In this document: in pieces, positions 43,303 through 56,582 of the stretch | Layout: the number at the start of each line of letters is the position of its first letter | Position numbering within the stretch: the stretch's first letter is position 1 | Origin: Beta vulgaris subsp. vulgaris | Taxonomy: Eukaryota; Streptophyta; Magnoliopsida; Caryophyllales; Amaranthaceae | Length of the DNA stretch: 64,000 bases | Assembly (NCBI RefSeq): GCF_026745355.1 | Contig: NC_079202.1 | Coordinates: 61,473,622-61,537,621 of the forward strand | Direction of reading: 5' to 3' | Notes under the pieces: generated by a model | Databases searched by the model: none | What the model was told of the DNA's origin: nothing | The model's input: the letters and a program-made list of their open reading frames with translations, nothing else | Made by a program: the position numbers and the translations under genes

Positions 43303-46300
43303 TTATCAATCCTAAAACCTGTAATTAACACGGAAAACAAAACAAAAAATAGAATCGGCTAGAGGAACATACCTAACAATTAACATCTACCAAAAAAAAA
43401 TCGCAGAAAAGACGGGCAACCGAAGATTTAAAGGTGATGAACAAATGCAAATATCCAATGTATATAATCCAAATCAATGTGAATAATTACATTGGCCCAA
43501 TAAAAGGAGGAGACCTTTCAGAATTATTATTGTACGTTCATGCAAACAGCAAATCCTCCTATAAAACTTAGTAATCTGAAGCAACACCAAAACCCCACCA
43601 ACTTGTGTATGATTTTACAAGTATTAGTTTTTCTTTGACATGAGGTTTGGGGAAAAAGTTGGAGATCTTTATTATGGGACGTTAGTTTGAAAACGGGGTT
43701 TTATTATTCTGTATTGGGTTTCTACCATATTAGTAGCGAAAAGCCCAATGAACAAAGCCCGTTTTGAAATTGTTTTGAAATTGGATGACAATTAGGAAAT
43801 TATGTGACTTGTTATGAATACTTTATAGATTAGAAAAATTATTAAAAAATACGGTATAATTTTAATATAAAAGTAGACCTAGTTTCTAAATGAATTAAAC
43901 TAGTCACCGAAAGAAATTAACCTAGTCATTATTGGGCTAATTGTCTTTTTAATATTGGGCTTAACATTGCCTAATTTTAATTTAAAAGTAGGCGGTGTCT
44001 TACAAGACAAACTCTACTATAATATTAGCTGGATTTTTTTTTTAATGATCAACTTAGAACAAATTTTAATGTGTGAGATATTGTCGGAGGGATCTCGATA
44101 CATATATTTACGAAATATGGATTATCTATAATTGTTACTAATAACAAATTTTACGCTAAGTACTTATTACTAAATATTATTGCCTCTAATTAAAACACTA
44201 GATCTGGAAGAACAAAATCTCTTATGTGAATGACATAGAATAGGAATATTTAGGTAAATCCAAATTTTAAAAAATAGAATATCCATCTATTATAAAATTT
44301 ACAATAAACCTAGGTGAATCATAGTACATTCAAGATTTTTTTTTTGGCTTATTGTTCATTTGATATTCTCTAGATGAGTAAAATTCTATTCGTTTCTAAT
44401 CACTTATGCTCATTCACCTAAATGAGCAGACTTTATCAAATGAGCAAACACTTCTGCTCATTGGAGAAAACAAGGAAACACTTTTTCCCAAATGAGAAAA
44501 CACTTTTGCTTAATTGAGCACATTTTCTTGGCTCATTTTCTCATATGAGCATAAGCGTGCTCACGTTGTAACTGCCGTATTGATTAATTAAGTCCACCAT
44601 TATTGATGAACTCCGAGACTTCAATATTTATTTTTGTCATTGTTAAAGCCTAACTTTTTCAAATCATATATTATAGTCCATCAGTTTGATTGGCCATGGT
44701 AAGAGAGAAACCATGAAGGAAAGAGTAAATTTGGGGTGAAAAACAATAATAGAAAAAAGAGAAATTTTTAGGTAAGAGAAACAAGGGAGGCAAGAAAAAT
44801 CTAAACTAGTGTTGATTCTTAAATCATATTTTGCATTATCGATCACTCATTCCGCCCTTGAATAATTTTGGACTCTAGTTTTAGTTTCCAAATCTAAAAT
44901 TAATTCCGTCATTGACGAAACTTGGAGCTCCCATATATATTTTGCCATTTATTAATTTCAATGAAGGTTACAAATTTGGAGAAAAGAGATAAACAATGTA
45001 GAAGAAATTTTTGGAGGTGAGAAACAATTGAGTAGAAAGAAATTTGGAGGTGAGAAGTATTGAAGGAAAGAAAAATTTAAAGATAAGAGAAACAATAAAT
45101 GAGAGAGAGAATTAGAGGTAAGAGAATTCACGAAGAAGAAGAGGAGTAAAGAAGATAAATATTATCACCAAAAAAGAAGAAGAGGGAAATAAGTGTTTAG
45201 AATGAGTAAAATTCTACTCATTTGAAGAATTTATTATAAAATTATCCGTAAGTGTACCAGGAGCATGGTACACCCCGGTGTACCATAAATGTACTCAATT
45301 TGATGTATAGTGAAATTGAAAATTAATATATTTTATGTATCTGTTAAAGGTGAGTAGTTCAACCTATAAGTCAATCTTATCACCTAGACAAATTGTTTCA
45401 TTTATAAACCTAGCTTTGGTTAAATGTAGAGAAAATATAATTGATGTTGCAAAGTAACATTTAATATTTTTATTTCAGTTCAAGAGAACGTATCCTTGAT
45501 ATCAAATGAAATTAATATTTTTATTGATGTTGCAAATTGACATTTAATATTAGATGACCAAGATATAGTTTTCAACAAATGAATAAATTAGGAGATAGTG
45601 TAAACCTACTTTTTCCTATAAATGAAATATGTACCCAATATTTACCATGGCAATGCCACAGGCTAAGTTTTGCTTTCATTACGTTGCCTGAGCGTGCAAG
45701 CTGTTGTCTGTTTACGCGCGGGATACTATTCACGTTTTGGTAAATTGACCAACTATTCACATCATTTTCATGTCAAAATTTTGAACAATTTGCTACCTTT
45801 TTATCAAACACAATTGATAAATACGTTTGGGTGGGTTTGTCGATAGTGGTAATTGACTACTTGGTACTGTGGTGTTGTAAGGTGTATTATGCTATTGCAA
45901 GGGCCATGCTAGGATTGTAGGATATTTCGTAATTTATATGGGAGAAAATAAGAAGATTACGACAATTAAAATTTCATAACTTATTGAACTCGTATATTGA
46001 CTTTAGGAGGAGTTTTTTTTTTATATAAATGAGCGATTAAGCGTAATGATATAAACAGGATTTGATTCTAAATCTTGGATACCACTCACACAGAACTTTT
46101 TATCTAAGATGATATCAATTGTGAAGTACTTTTACAAGGTATGTTTTCAGTGTACTTTTATTTTAAAATACTTCACATAGTCCCACGCGAGGAGAATACT
46201 ATATTTCTTGTTATGGACCTATGGTGCACATCTACGTTATCCCATATTGAAAAAGAGGAGAAACCAACTTATAAGCTTATTGAGTTACACCATTTATATA

Positions 46301-47117
46301 CTTGGTTAAGTGATGTAAATTTCTTTGGACTTAATAGAACTAACTCTCCTTATTCTTCGCCTTTTCCTTTCCTTTCCTTTCATTCTTCGGGTGGCCTGTG
46401 ATCTGCAATGGTTACAGTGATGAATTGATAAATCCTGGAAATTGGCATCACGAGGGCCTAATTCGGTAACCCATACCTTTTTTCATATAACAAATTTTCA
46501 ACAAGGCCAAGATTAATTTGAAGGTATATTAGAGAAGTAATATTCTTTTTTTAAAAAAAAAAAAGCAACGCAACTTTTTTTTGTTATTGAGGTGATAAGA
46601 GATTTGTGTAGCATAAAGAAACCTATTAACATCATACTCGAATATAACTCTGTTGAATCGACATGTACCATTCCATCACAAATAGTATTTGATAACTGTT
46701 TTAATATCGCCTTCTATTGCAAGATTGTCTTGTCACGCATTTCATTTTCATATCCAAGTCACAAACCTCAAGCAACATGATCAATTGATCCATCACATAC
46801 AAATCCTTAAGAATATAGATAAAATTCACCATACATTATGTTAATATCCATAAATAATTATGGTAATATATATTTACATGATACACAAAACATTCTTAAT
46901 TAGTACTTGTATTTACTTTGTGACTCACTCTGATTGATATGATCTGTAGTTTATGTACAAACACTTGATCAACACCAACATCAAAAGGCAACATAACACT
47001 TAGTCAATCTAGATTTGGGAAGAAAGGGTAATTGATATAAAGCAAAAAAATTACTAATTTCCACAAAAAACCATGTATCATATATATTCTGATTGATGTC
47101 TACTAATTAGGTCAGGA
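43303..47117. other. Intergenic DNA downstream of CYP78A
   Basis: No gene recognised over 3.8 kb. At 44376-44396 and 45202-45222 the motif ATGAGTAAAATTCTA(T/C)TC occurs as a direct repeat. Between them are clustered AAATGAGCA/TGCTCATT inverted words (44400-44580) and repeated GAGGTGAGAA/GGTAAGAGAAAC words (44690-45130), so an undefined repeat element of ~0.85 kb is possible. At 45262-45283 TGGTACACCCCGGTGTACCA is nearly palindromic. Confidence 0.4.
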
Positions 47118-50010
47118 TCAAACTTTAAGACCTCTACTTCGCACTTCCACTGTAAGAGGGTGAGCCATTTCACATGAGAGCTTTAACACTTCTGTCAAGT
47201 CCACAGTAGAACCATCCCCTGAAGCCACCCACTCATACTTGTGCAACAAAGATGCAACCCAAAAGCTAACCGTAGCGAGCCCGAGCGCTTTCCCGGGACA
47301 AGCCCGCCTACCCGACCCGAACGGGGCGAGCCTCAAGTCAGACCCGAGAACCGAAAACTCATTCTCGGCCCCCGAACCCAAAAATCGATCTGGGTTAAAT
47401 TTATTAGGTTCGGGCCAGTTTGTCGGGTTTCGTGTGATCGCCCACATATCGACCATAGCAGTAGTCCCTGCTGGTACATGATGTCCATCAACTGTAGTAT
47501 CCTCTATAGCCAATCGAGCCCAAGAGAGTAGTGGGCCCGGTGGATGGACCCTAAGGACTTCTTTGATCACAGCCGTCAAATAGACCAATGATGTAATATC
47601 TGACTCAGAGACCGCACGTGACCTTCCCACGACGTTGTCTAACTCATTATGGACCATTGATTGTACATCAGGGTGAAGTACTAATCTAGCTAAGATCCAC
47701 TCGATTAAAACTGCAACTGTATCTGTACCTCTAAATATCATTTCCTGTAAATTAAGGAACACATAGTATAATTTAGATTTATGTATTGAGAGGAAAAGCT
47801 GGGAAGGGGAGATTAAATTAGATTAATGTTAGCCAAAGTACAGATACTTTAGGGAAAAGAGTGTAACCATATATGTTCAGAATTACATGGAATCTCCCAA
47901 TGAGCTAACAGGTGGGCGATAGTATAATTAAGATTTTGTGTTTGAGAGGAAAAGCTGGGAGGGGGTGATTAAATTAGATCAATGTTCGCCAAAGTACAAA
48001 TACTTTAGGGAAAAGAGTGTAACCATATACGTTCAGAATTACATGGAATCTACCAACGAGCTAACAGGTGGGCGATAGTATAATTAAGATTTTTAATCGA
48101 TCAAATTTTGTTTATGCAAAGTTAGAAAACATCAAAGATCTTAGAGAATCTCAATCGATATGATACGACATTTTCAATCCAAAAAATTAAACTATTTCAA
48201 AGTACCTATCTGCCCCCCTTGAAAGTGATACCATTTTTATTTTTTTAGCTTTAGCTCTTTTTTAAAACATGTGGAACATAGAAATTTGCTTTTGTAAAAA
48301 TGCTAATCACTTTCTAAACTTTGTATGTAAGCTTATGCTTTACTATTACACTAGTAAAAGGTACTTAAATTTTTACCACTAAGATTAACGATTCCTTAAA
48401 AGATCAACATGCAACAAAGCTTAAGTGATTAACACTTTACTACATATCTTTATTAAAGCATCTTGATATTGTGAGTAAAATCCAACTATTAAGGTCCTCA
48501 TCTATTGGAGTGCTTGTTGTGTTAATGTAATTAGATCAAAACTAGCTTTTACTAATTCATCATTATATTTGTTGTATGCAATTATATGACTTATTCAATC
48601 ATTTTTTTTACATAGGTTAAAGACTTTATTAGGAATACATTAAAATGTTCATCTTTACGTCCTTTTTAGTTTTTCCCACCTAAGTACAAGTATTTAGGCA
48701 CGTCGAAAGTATGATACATGATGATTAGTACACATGTAAGCACGATGAAAATGAATCAAAAACTCGAAAACGAAACATAACATAGTATATATTTTATTCT
48801 AAACTATTAATATAGTCTCCATTATTTAGACTATCAGTCTACCACCATTTAACTATCACCTTTAGTGTTCTTATTTCATTAATATTACCGTTTCTGTCAT
48901 CTCATATTTTGAATATCACCCTCGCAATACTTAATTAACACGTGACCGTCTTATTTTTTATATTTATAGTGCATGCAAGGCAAAAGAAAAACTTTTTTTT
49001 TTAATGAGAACCGAAAATCAACTCACCCATAGAACAGAGATCATGTCAGAATCAGAAAGTTTATCCAAATCTTGAAGTGATAACAAGACATCAACAAAAT
49101 CACGATTGGGCCGAACCGGGTTAACTCGGTGCTCATTAATAACCCGACCAACAAACCGGTTCACTTTAGGAACAAGTTGAGAACACCTGAACCGGATTTT
49201 TTGTAAGTCAAAATCAGATAACCAACTCAAATGATCCCCCCAATTTAACATCCCAAGTAAATCATAACCTTCTCCCACCATTTCTTTCAACTCTTCACTC
49301 TCTTTATTATATGGGCCTCCAACTGGGCTACACTTCCGCCCAAACACTGAGCCCATCATGTTACTCAACGAGGCCCGTCTAAGCACATCTCGTGGCTGAA
49401 ACGGGCCGTGTTGGACTCCAAAGTGGGCCGCCATGGATTCCACTATGGAGCACCTTTGGGCCTCAGAAGCTTTAATTTGTTTTGGGCTGAACATATGGGT
49501 TGAAGCAACCCGACGTAAAGTCCGCCAATAAACACCATACGGGGCAAACCCGATAGCCCGGTTAAACATTAAACTATAAGCGGATTCTTTGATGGGTCGG
49601 TCAGCAAAGTTTGAAGAGTGAAGGATTTCTTTAGCCACGTCATGGTGGCACGTGACAATCACGCGCGTATCGCCGAGACTGAAAGCCATAAGACGGTTAG
49701 CGTTGAAGGTTTGGGCTTTAGCGGTGATTTTACGGTGGGCTAGGCCTATCATTAGGCCCATACTACCAATGACGGGCCAACCTCTTGGACCAGGTATGGG
49801 TTTTTTAGTCCAATGAAATATGTGGGTTAACCTGTATTTACCCCAAGCTGGACCTCCTGGGTGAGCCCAGTAGATTAAGGACATAGTTAACCAAACTATG
49901 GTTAAGATGAACAAGGAGAAAATTAGGTTGAAGGTAGAGAGATCATTGCATTTTGAAAATAGAGCAAATACCCATATTGTATCTAAATTTGAACTCATTT
50001 TATTTGCCAA
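47118..50010 (-). CDS. CYP78A: Cytochrome P450, CYP78A family
   Basis: Two exons on the minus strand: 50010-49027 (328 codons) and 47744-47118 (208 codons plus stop). They join as ...[20 protein letters not shown], the conserved CYP78A intron position; donor GTGAGT, acceptor TTACAG. Total 536 residues, the family's usual length. An N-terminal membrane anchor lies at ~27-48; PIPGPRG hinge at 71-77; oxygen-binding I-helix RGTDTVA at 333-339; K-helix EVLR at 390-393; FNPDRF; heme loop [10 protein letters not shown] at 470-479 with Cys477. No key residue is missing. CYP78A enzymes act at the ER and control organ and seed size through an unknown mobile growth signal; substrates are debated. The [12 protein letters not shown] start and [20 protein letters not shown] resemble the CYP78A6/A9 group more than KLUH (A5), but this is from memory. 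Confidence 0.94.
47788..48099. repeat. 156-bp tandem duplication in CYP78A intron
   Basis: GAGAGGAAAAGCTGGGA begins at 47788 and again at 47944, and both copies run to GGTGGGCGATAGTATAATTAAGATTTT. They differ at a handful of positions. The repeat lies wholly within the 1.28-kb intron, near its 3' (acceptor) side. Confidence 0.88.
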
Positions 50011-50116
50011 GTGATAGAAAATGAGGAGAGAGAAAGAGATATATATAGAGGGAATAAGAAGGTTTTCGATGTTTGGTTATGAGTTTGGTGTGGATGTAGA
50101 AGGAGAGATTGGGTGC

Positions 50117-50124
50117 TTTATATA
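50117..50124 (-). promoter_or_regulatory. TATA box of the CYP78A gene
   Basis: On the minus strand CTATATAAAG lies about 105 bases upstream of the ATG at 50010, giving a likely 5' UTR of 70-80 nt. The Helitron at 50209 begins only ~85 bases further upstream. Confidence 0.55.
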
Positions 50125-50208
50125 GGGTTTACAACGGGACAAAGTACCACCCCTTTATGCTTTTTTATTATTATTAGATGACCCGTTTTGATTTTGGCAT
50201 TATTCAAA

Positions 50209-50466
50209 CTAGTTCTATGTGCACGCGATGTGTGCGAAAATAAATAAAAGGTCAATTGCGTAATAATATATACGAAAAATTATTCATAAAGTTTATTGTA
50301 CGTTTTTCTTTTGTTTTTTGAAAGCCAATAAATCAATTATAATGTAAATATTTTGTTAATTGATGATATAATGATAAAAGATGATGAATTTGTATTTTAT
50401 TACATAAGAGTATAAAAGGAATTACTATTTTTGGTGTCTCCTTCCTCTTCCCTTATATAATAGAGA
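50209..50466 (-). mobile_element. Short non-autonomous Helitron in CYP78A promoter region
   Basis: On the minus strand it starts TCTCTATTATATAAGGGAAG after an A. It ends with CGCACACATCGCGTGCACAT, which contains an imperfect GC hairpin, then AGAACTAG before a T. This fits Helitron rules. 258 bp, non-coding. It lies about 200 bp upstream of the CYP78A start codon. Confidence 0.68.
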
Positions 50467-51542
50467 TACATTATTATAATTGTTTTCGTTAATTTATACT
50501 TAAATAAAAATATAATTATGTGGTGGGTATTATTAGATTCATGACATGAAATATTTTCATAATATCAACTTTATTTTTTTAATTTTTACTTATTAATTAT
50601 TAAAGAAATTTTAAGATTTAAATTAGTGACTCGGCAAATGTACTTTCAGAAATTAATCAACTAATAAAGATGGAGGAAGTATAAGTTTTCTTTTTTAAAA
50701 AGTTAAATCATTTGTCTTTCTAGGCAATTTTTTTCCACATTACGTACTTCTATTTTTTAGAAAGTCTTTGAGTTATCACCTTTTTATCTTTAATTATTTT
50801 ATTTGTTTCTCTAATGAGAGCTTAGATGAGAAAAGCCATCCATTTTTTCTTTTCTCTTCTCTTTATGACATTTGTTTAAAACATAGATTAAGTATATATA
50901 ATTTAAGTAAATCAAGAGAGATATAATTATAACTTATTTTTTGCTATATAATTTTTGGCAGACCGTGATATTACCTGTATAGTACTTGTAACTTATCACC
51001 TATTCACCTCAATAAAAAATATTGTACTTGTAACTTATGTTAAAAGTACGTACTGATTAAAATGCTGGACTAAATTTAAGTACATGTTTAATGATGGACT
51101 AATTTGAAGTACATGTTTAATGATAGTTAATAGTCATAAGTACTGCTACAGATTGATTTCTTGATTCTTTCATCGAATAAAACGTTAAGTGAAACCTTTC
51201 TTAGATTTTTTATTTGTTTGGGTGAAGAATGCTTCATGAGAGATGTTTTTGAGATTAATTTCTTTAACTGCAACTTGCCTTGCTTTTTTGTACACATAAC
51301 AATAACTATGTGTAAGAAGTACAATTCTTTGTTTTAAAGTCCTGAAATATAAGCATTAATATATGTGATCGTGAGTTTACGTCTTTAACTTTTCAGTTAA
51401 GAGATTTCCTTTCCTTTCACCCCACTTTCAAAAGTTTAAATTTTAATGATTGTAGAGTATACGTTTTCTTGTGTTGAAATAGGTTTTTTTTTAGGGATGA
51501 AATAGGTAATTTTGTTCAACCACACTCCTCTCACTACTATTA
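50467..51542. other. Intergenic DNA with a MITE half
   Basis: 50520-50681 resembles the right half of the 37950-type Stowaway-like MITE, ending AAGATGGAGGAAGTA, with no left end. The remainder is AT-rich, with no gene recognised. Confidence 0.45.
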
Positions 51543-51824
51543 AAAAAAATATTTTTAATAAGTTAACCTTTGCGCATTCTGCTTAAATTAAGTCAACCTT
51601 TCAATTAACTCTAAATAAGTTAACCTTGTATCTACTTTTGTTATAATTGAGTTAAATCACAATGTCATCCTATTAAAATGTGACACGTATCATAATTTCA
51701 ACGTCATTAACTCGTTTATAGCAGAAGTGGATACAAGGTTAACTTATTCTAAGATAATTAAAAGATTGACTTATTTTGAGAAGATCAACCAAAAGTTGAC
51801 TTATTAAAAACCATTTTTCCTTAA
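51543..51824. mobile_element. Foldback element with ~95-bp arms
   Basis: The left arm from 51550 (TTTTTAATAAGTTAACCTTT..., AAATAAGTTAACCTTGTATC) pairs with the right arm ending near 51822 (GATACAAGGTTAACTTATTC..., GTTGACTTATTAAAAACC). Several mismatches and small indels are present. The loop is about 80 bases. No duplication was defined and no ORF was found. Confidence 0.6.
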
Positions 51825-54527
51825 AAAAAAAGCTCGGAAAATAAATACAGTTTTAAGCCTTAATTGGACTCCCTAAAATTAAACATTCAGGTTACAACAC
51901 TAAGCTTCAAAGAAATTACAATAAATTAATTATTAATAAAATTTATACAGTTTGTATTATACATCTAGATCTATTGTGCATATGATATACACAATACTAT
52001 TGTTTTGCGCATTTGGAAAATTCTAAATGAATAAATATAATAAAAAAATCAAATTAAGTAGATAATTATATCAAATACATCCATATTATTACACGCTTGT
52101 ATGCTAAGATTTAATTGATAATTGTGCTTTACATATGGAATAATGAGCTTTTTCATACACGTGTCGAGCCAGCAGACCTCATGCAACTTTGGGTCGGTTT
52201 TGAAGCGAAAATTTTCATTGGCATCAGACTTGTGCCAGAAAGTTGGGCCTAGGCATTCCGGTCCACGCTTCTTAAGAATTTTTTTTTTGTTTCATTATTA
52301 CTCCCTTCATAATGGATACTAGTAATATTTGATGTTATTTGTGAGATAAAATATTCAATGTTGCTAGTAATTCGTTACGGATAGAGTAGTTGAAAATGAA
52401 CGAGCTGAAAGACAGGCCGACTCGTCTTACTTATGAGTAGTGGAGTCATGACCCATGAGGACTTGAGTCAAAAATTGATAATGGTCTCTATGAGCAATCC
52501 ACCATTGGACTACTTCTCATGCCAACCTAGACTAGCTATATGAAGCCGATCCTGAGCAGTACGAATCATCGGTTGTTCACGATCTGACCAATTAAGGATG
52601 GGAAAACTCATAACATACACTCTCGTAAAAGTGCAGTAAATATCACGCGCTTGTTTAATTGGATGAGAACATGAAATTATATTGTTGCCCCCGTCCTCCC
52701 TTTCACCTGATGTACTATACATTATACAATCAGCAGAAGTTTGACTTTCGCTTGAAAAGTTCTCCCTTCTCATAGATGTTAGCCACCTCGGCTCCCATAT
52801 TACAACATTAGAGATAATTTTATTCTTAATCATACTGAGTTTTAGGTAATGATTACATATACTACAGTACCAAGGTACAATTCTCAAGTCTAAAAAAAGT
52901 AAACAAGTTATAGCAGTCTATTTGCTCTCAAAAAAATGTATATTCAACTAAGTTCATAATTATTTTTTTATTGACCAAATAAGTCTCGAACGATTTAATT
53001 ATAGATAAGTCGAAAGCTCAAAAGTGACATAAATACCTCTTTTTATAGGTCGAGCGTGTATGCTTTGTGCGCAAGATAAGTTATAAGGGTCGAACCTGCA
53101 TGTCGAGACTACTATTCTAATTCTTTTTTAAAACCTCTATTTAAGCAAGACCAAGGTTAAAAGGGTTCGTTACAAACAGGAATTCATCAAGATCCATTAG
53201 GTCTCTTTTCAACCTCTGTAAGGTGATCTTCCTCGACTTCAAGTTAAATAAGAAGAATTACTGATGATTCCTTCAAGAAGATCTGCTTAGACTTGTTTTG
53301 GAATAATTTGTTAAAAACTACCTTATAAAAGAAGTTTTTGTGAAACATTGTCTTATATAAAATTATTGTAAGAAACTTTTAAAGAAAAAAAATATTGTAA
53401 AAATTACCATTTGTTGATTTTGCAACCGTTTACCTTTTTCGGTGTTGAATTTCTTAATTTTTTCGCTTTTTCCCTCCTATTTCAACCAAAAAAATTCATT
53501 ATCCTTTAAAAGTTAGTTTTAAGATGTGATTGATTGGCAAAATTCGGTGAAAATGAATGGAAAAGAGGGGGAAATAGAGGGAAAAAGAAAAGGTCAACAA
53601 CCAAACTTCAGACAAATGTAGCTTCTTACAACAATATTGCTTTTGAAAGTAGTTTCTTATAATATTTTTAAGGTTATTTTTACCAAATTTTCCTTTGTTT
53701 TATGAGCCTTTGTGAATTAAATTTCTACTAATACGTAATTTTAAAATTTTATAATCAAATTATTCGTCAATAATCGTGAAAAGACAAACATAACAATCAA
53801 TATATACAGAGAAACATGGTATCTACAAATTTAAGCTAAAATTCATTCTACACCTTTTACTTAAAAATATATATACATAAAAAAAATCCACTAACCTCTT
53901 TTTTCTCCTCTCTTGTTCTCTTATAATAACACTTGTAGTTGGCTGTCATATATCATAAAAATTCTCTATCATGACACTTTTCTAAAGAGAAATTTCATTA
54001 ATTGAAGGTCAAAAGACATCTACAGTAAGTATTAAAGAAAAATAAGATATAATCAGACAAGATCAAATCAATAATTTCATCTTTGAAGAAACTACAATAA
54101 ACTGGATCCTGCAATACATCACAAATTCCTTGTATTTGCTAAATCAAGCAGTTATTGACGGGGAGGTCAATCATTCTGACATAGTTTAGGAAATAAAGTT
54201 CTTGATTTAACCATGTTGATCGCATCCGAATTTCAAGTATCTTCATGTTGATTGTCTTAAAATTCAATCAACAATAATTTCCCATACCATTTTTCAGACT
54301 TATATATATGTGGGAAGAGAATAAAATAAGATTCCAAAATCTCATGAAAGCAGAGAAAGAACCCAAAACCGTGTATCGCTCGAGTCCTTTAATATAAATA
54401 TTTAATTTATTTGTGGGATTTTTCCAAATATTGTGGGTTTTTATTGTTGAATCTATATCTTATATTTCCTATTAGTTGATTATTAGGTATTTAAAATTCT
54501 AAATTATTGAACGGTGAGTCATAATAA
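51825..54527. other. Intergenic DNA, no gene supported
   Basis: AT-rich. The 125-codon minus-strand ORF at 52510-52887 has an ordinary amino-acid mix but no recognised domain, and there is no transcript evidence. I do not call it. Nothing else was recognised. Confidence 0.4.
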
Positions 54528-54540
54528 CAACCAATACAAA

Positions 54541-55323
54541 AGACCCAAGATTGAATAGTTGTAGAGAGAAGGGCTCTCCATTCTTTCTAGAAATATATAC
54601 CCATTTCCTATAAACCTCCACCGTCTTTCTCTCATCTGACCCATCTCAGCCCCACCTCAGCCAAGTCTCACCCCATCGGATGTGGGAAACAACTTATCGC
54701 CCTAGATATGGGACTTCGCTACCTGCCTTCCGCCGCTAATCCTAAATACTACTCGCGGCCTACTAGCGGCTACCCCAACCTTTCATTGACAATGGTTTGG
54801 GTAGTTCGCTCCTCGCCTCCCCTGTCACGAGACCCATCAAACCACCGCCTCTTACCTCTCTTGTCGGTGCAGAGGTTGGTGGTTTGATGGCTTTCCCCAT
54901 TTTCGCCTCTTTCTCTACGCTTGTGGGGTGATCTTGCGCCACGAAGACGAGTGTTGCCCTAGTCGATGTTTTTCATCGACTTTGACCTCTGTCGTCGATG
55001 GTTTAGGCGTTTTTGTTGCTAGATCTGCCATTTTGACAGCATGGTGGACCGTTCTTGTTCCTGATGATAAGTCTTAGTCCAATCGCTGCTTTGCGGTCTT
55101 CGACTTTGACCGCTGCCTGGTGGTGGCCATCTTTGGCTCTTGCCACCAATAATTGTAACGCTTCCTTGGGAAGCTAGAACTAGTTTCTTTTTTTTTCTTT
55201 TCTTTGTACTTTAGTTTTTAGTGGTCTCTTCCTGAGATAGAGGATCCACTAGTTTAGGTGCCTACTGACTTTCCCTGAGATAGGGATTTCACTAGTCTAT
55301 CCATATACCTGGTTAAAAAAAAA
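54541..55323 (+). mobile_element. Second retroposon of unknown family, 0.78 kb
   Basis: Flanked by a perfect 13-bp duplication AACCAATACAAAA (54528-54540 and 55324-55336), with an A-run before the right copy. The interior is GC-rich compared with its surroundings and has no long ORF. Near the 3' end CCTGAGATAG(A)GGAT(CC/TT)CACTAGT is present twice (55232-55256 and 55276-55299). No tRNA-like head is evident, so it is not a standard SINE. It may be a LINE-mobilised non-autonomous element or a retroposed transcript. Confidence 0.7.
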
Positions 55324-55336
55324 AACCAATACAAAA

Positions 55337-56582
55337 TGTGATACACAAATGGTATACGATAATGAGAAATTTGATGCGGAAAATATGGTTTAATTTACTT
55401 CATAATTAGTTGATCCAACCATTACACTTGCCGGTTATGAGATTTAGAAATTTTGAACAAAGATGCAAATTTATGGAACACTAATAATCATATGAGATTG
55501 TCATTATGGAGATAAAGTTGCGTTCGAATATGTTCTTAGTTACTCCAAAACTTGTCCTCTTTTTCATCGTTGTTTTATACATCATTTTTATTTAGTTTCT
55601 ACAATATTGAAATTAATTGAAATTTGATCCAAATGATTCTAGAATTAGAACTAATATTTCTCGTGACACCGTAGGAATCTGCATCAACGTGTTAAATTTT
55701 CCTCCAAATTGAAATTAAGAACATAGTCCTAACCTCTCTCAATGAAAGAGATAAAACTCAATTTACAGATAGATAAAACCCAATATATAAGATAGAAATG
55801 GCTTAATAATTGAGTAGCGAAGCTTTTCAATAGAGAAATGATAAAGATTTATCATTAACATAACATAAAGCACACAGGATATTGTTAGTAACTCTTGTGT
55901 CAAAAAACACACACTAGGGTTTTATTAAAGGTGGAGCCAAAAAGAGAGAAAAGGAGCTTCTAGTTTAATATAGGCGTGTTACGGACTTTGGTCTAACATA
56001 GGATATGATCACTACCTAGTCAACGGATAATAAGTCCAAGAGATGGTGCACCTTATTAGGCAGGTGTAGTGAACCGATCCATCGAATAAGATACGAGTTG
56101 AATTAACTTTGTGCTATTATTGGATGATGGGTTATTTGGCTTGATTATGATCATTAATCGATTTGATCTATTCCGCTCAAATCTTATTCAAGTATGTAGT
56201 TATCATCGAGTGAACATGTTTAAATAAGGTCAAGTTTGGTTTGTGTGAAATTATCATTGATTTAAGGTTTGTGGGATTCATACTCAATATCATAATATTA
56301 CGATTTTTATTCTATACTAATATATTATCTTTTGTGACTCCTTAAAGCGAGAAGTCATTTCATGTATAATTTACAATTATGTTTCTTTTTAATTATTAGA
56401 GTATTTGTGATGGATTGAGGCATAATTACAAGTCGCGTGTGCAGGAAAAGTATATATCGATTAATTTCCAAACAATAAAGAGGAGAATGTGTCATGTAAT
56501 GAATTGAGACTGTCAAATAGTTATATCATTGAGTTGATACAAGTATATTGGTTCAAGACTATAAATGATTGAAAAATTAAGA
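55337..56582. other. Intergenic DNA, nothing recognised
   Basis: AT-rich, no gene, RNA gene or element termini identified. Confidence 0.4.

Noticed and set aside
46141..46401. 86-codon ORF with LTR-like words (ATCCCATATTGAAAAAGAGG)
   Set aside because: The words resemble plant LTR retrotransposon ends, but no paired LTR, primer site or duplication could be found.
52510..52887. 125-codon minus-strand ORF
   Set aside because: No domain recognised, no splice partners, no promoter evidence; kept only as a note for anyone with transcript data.
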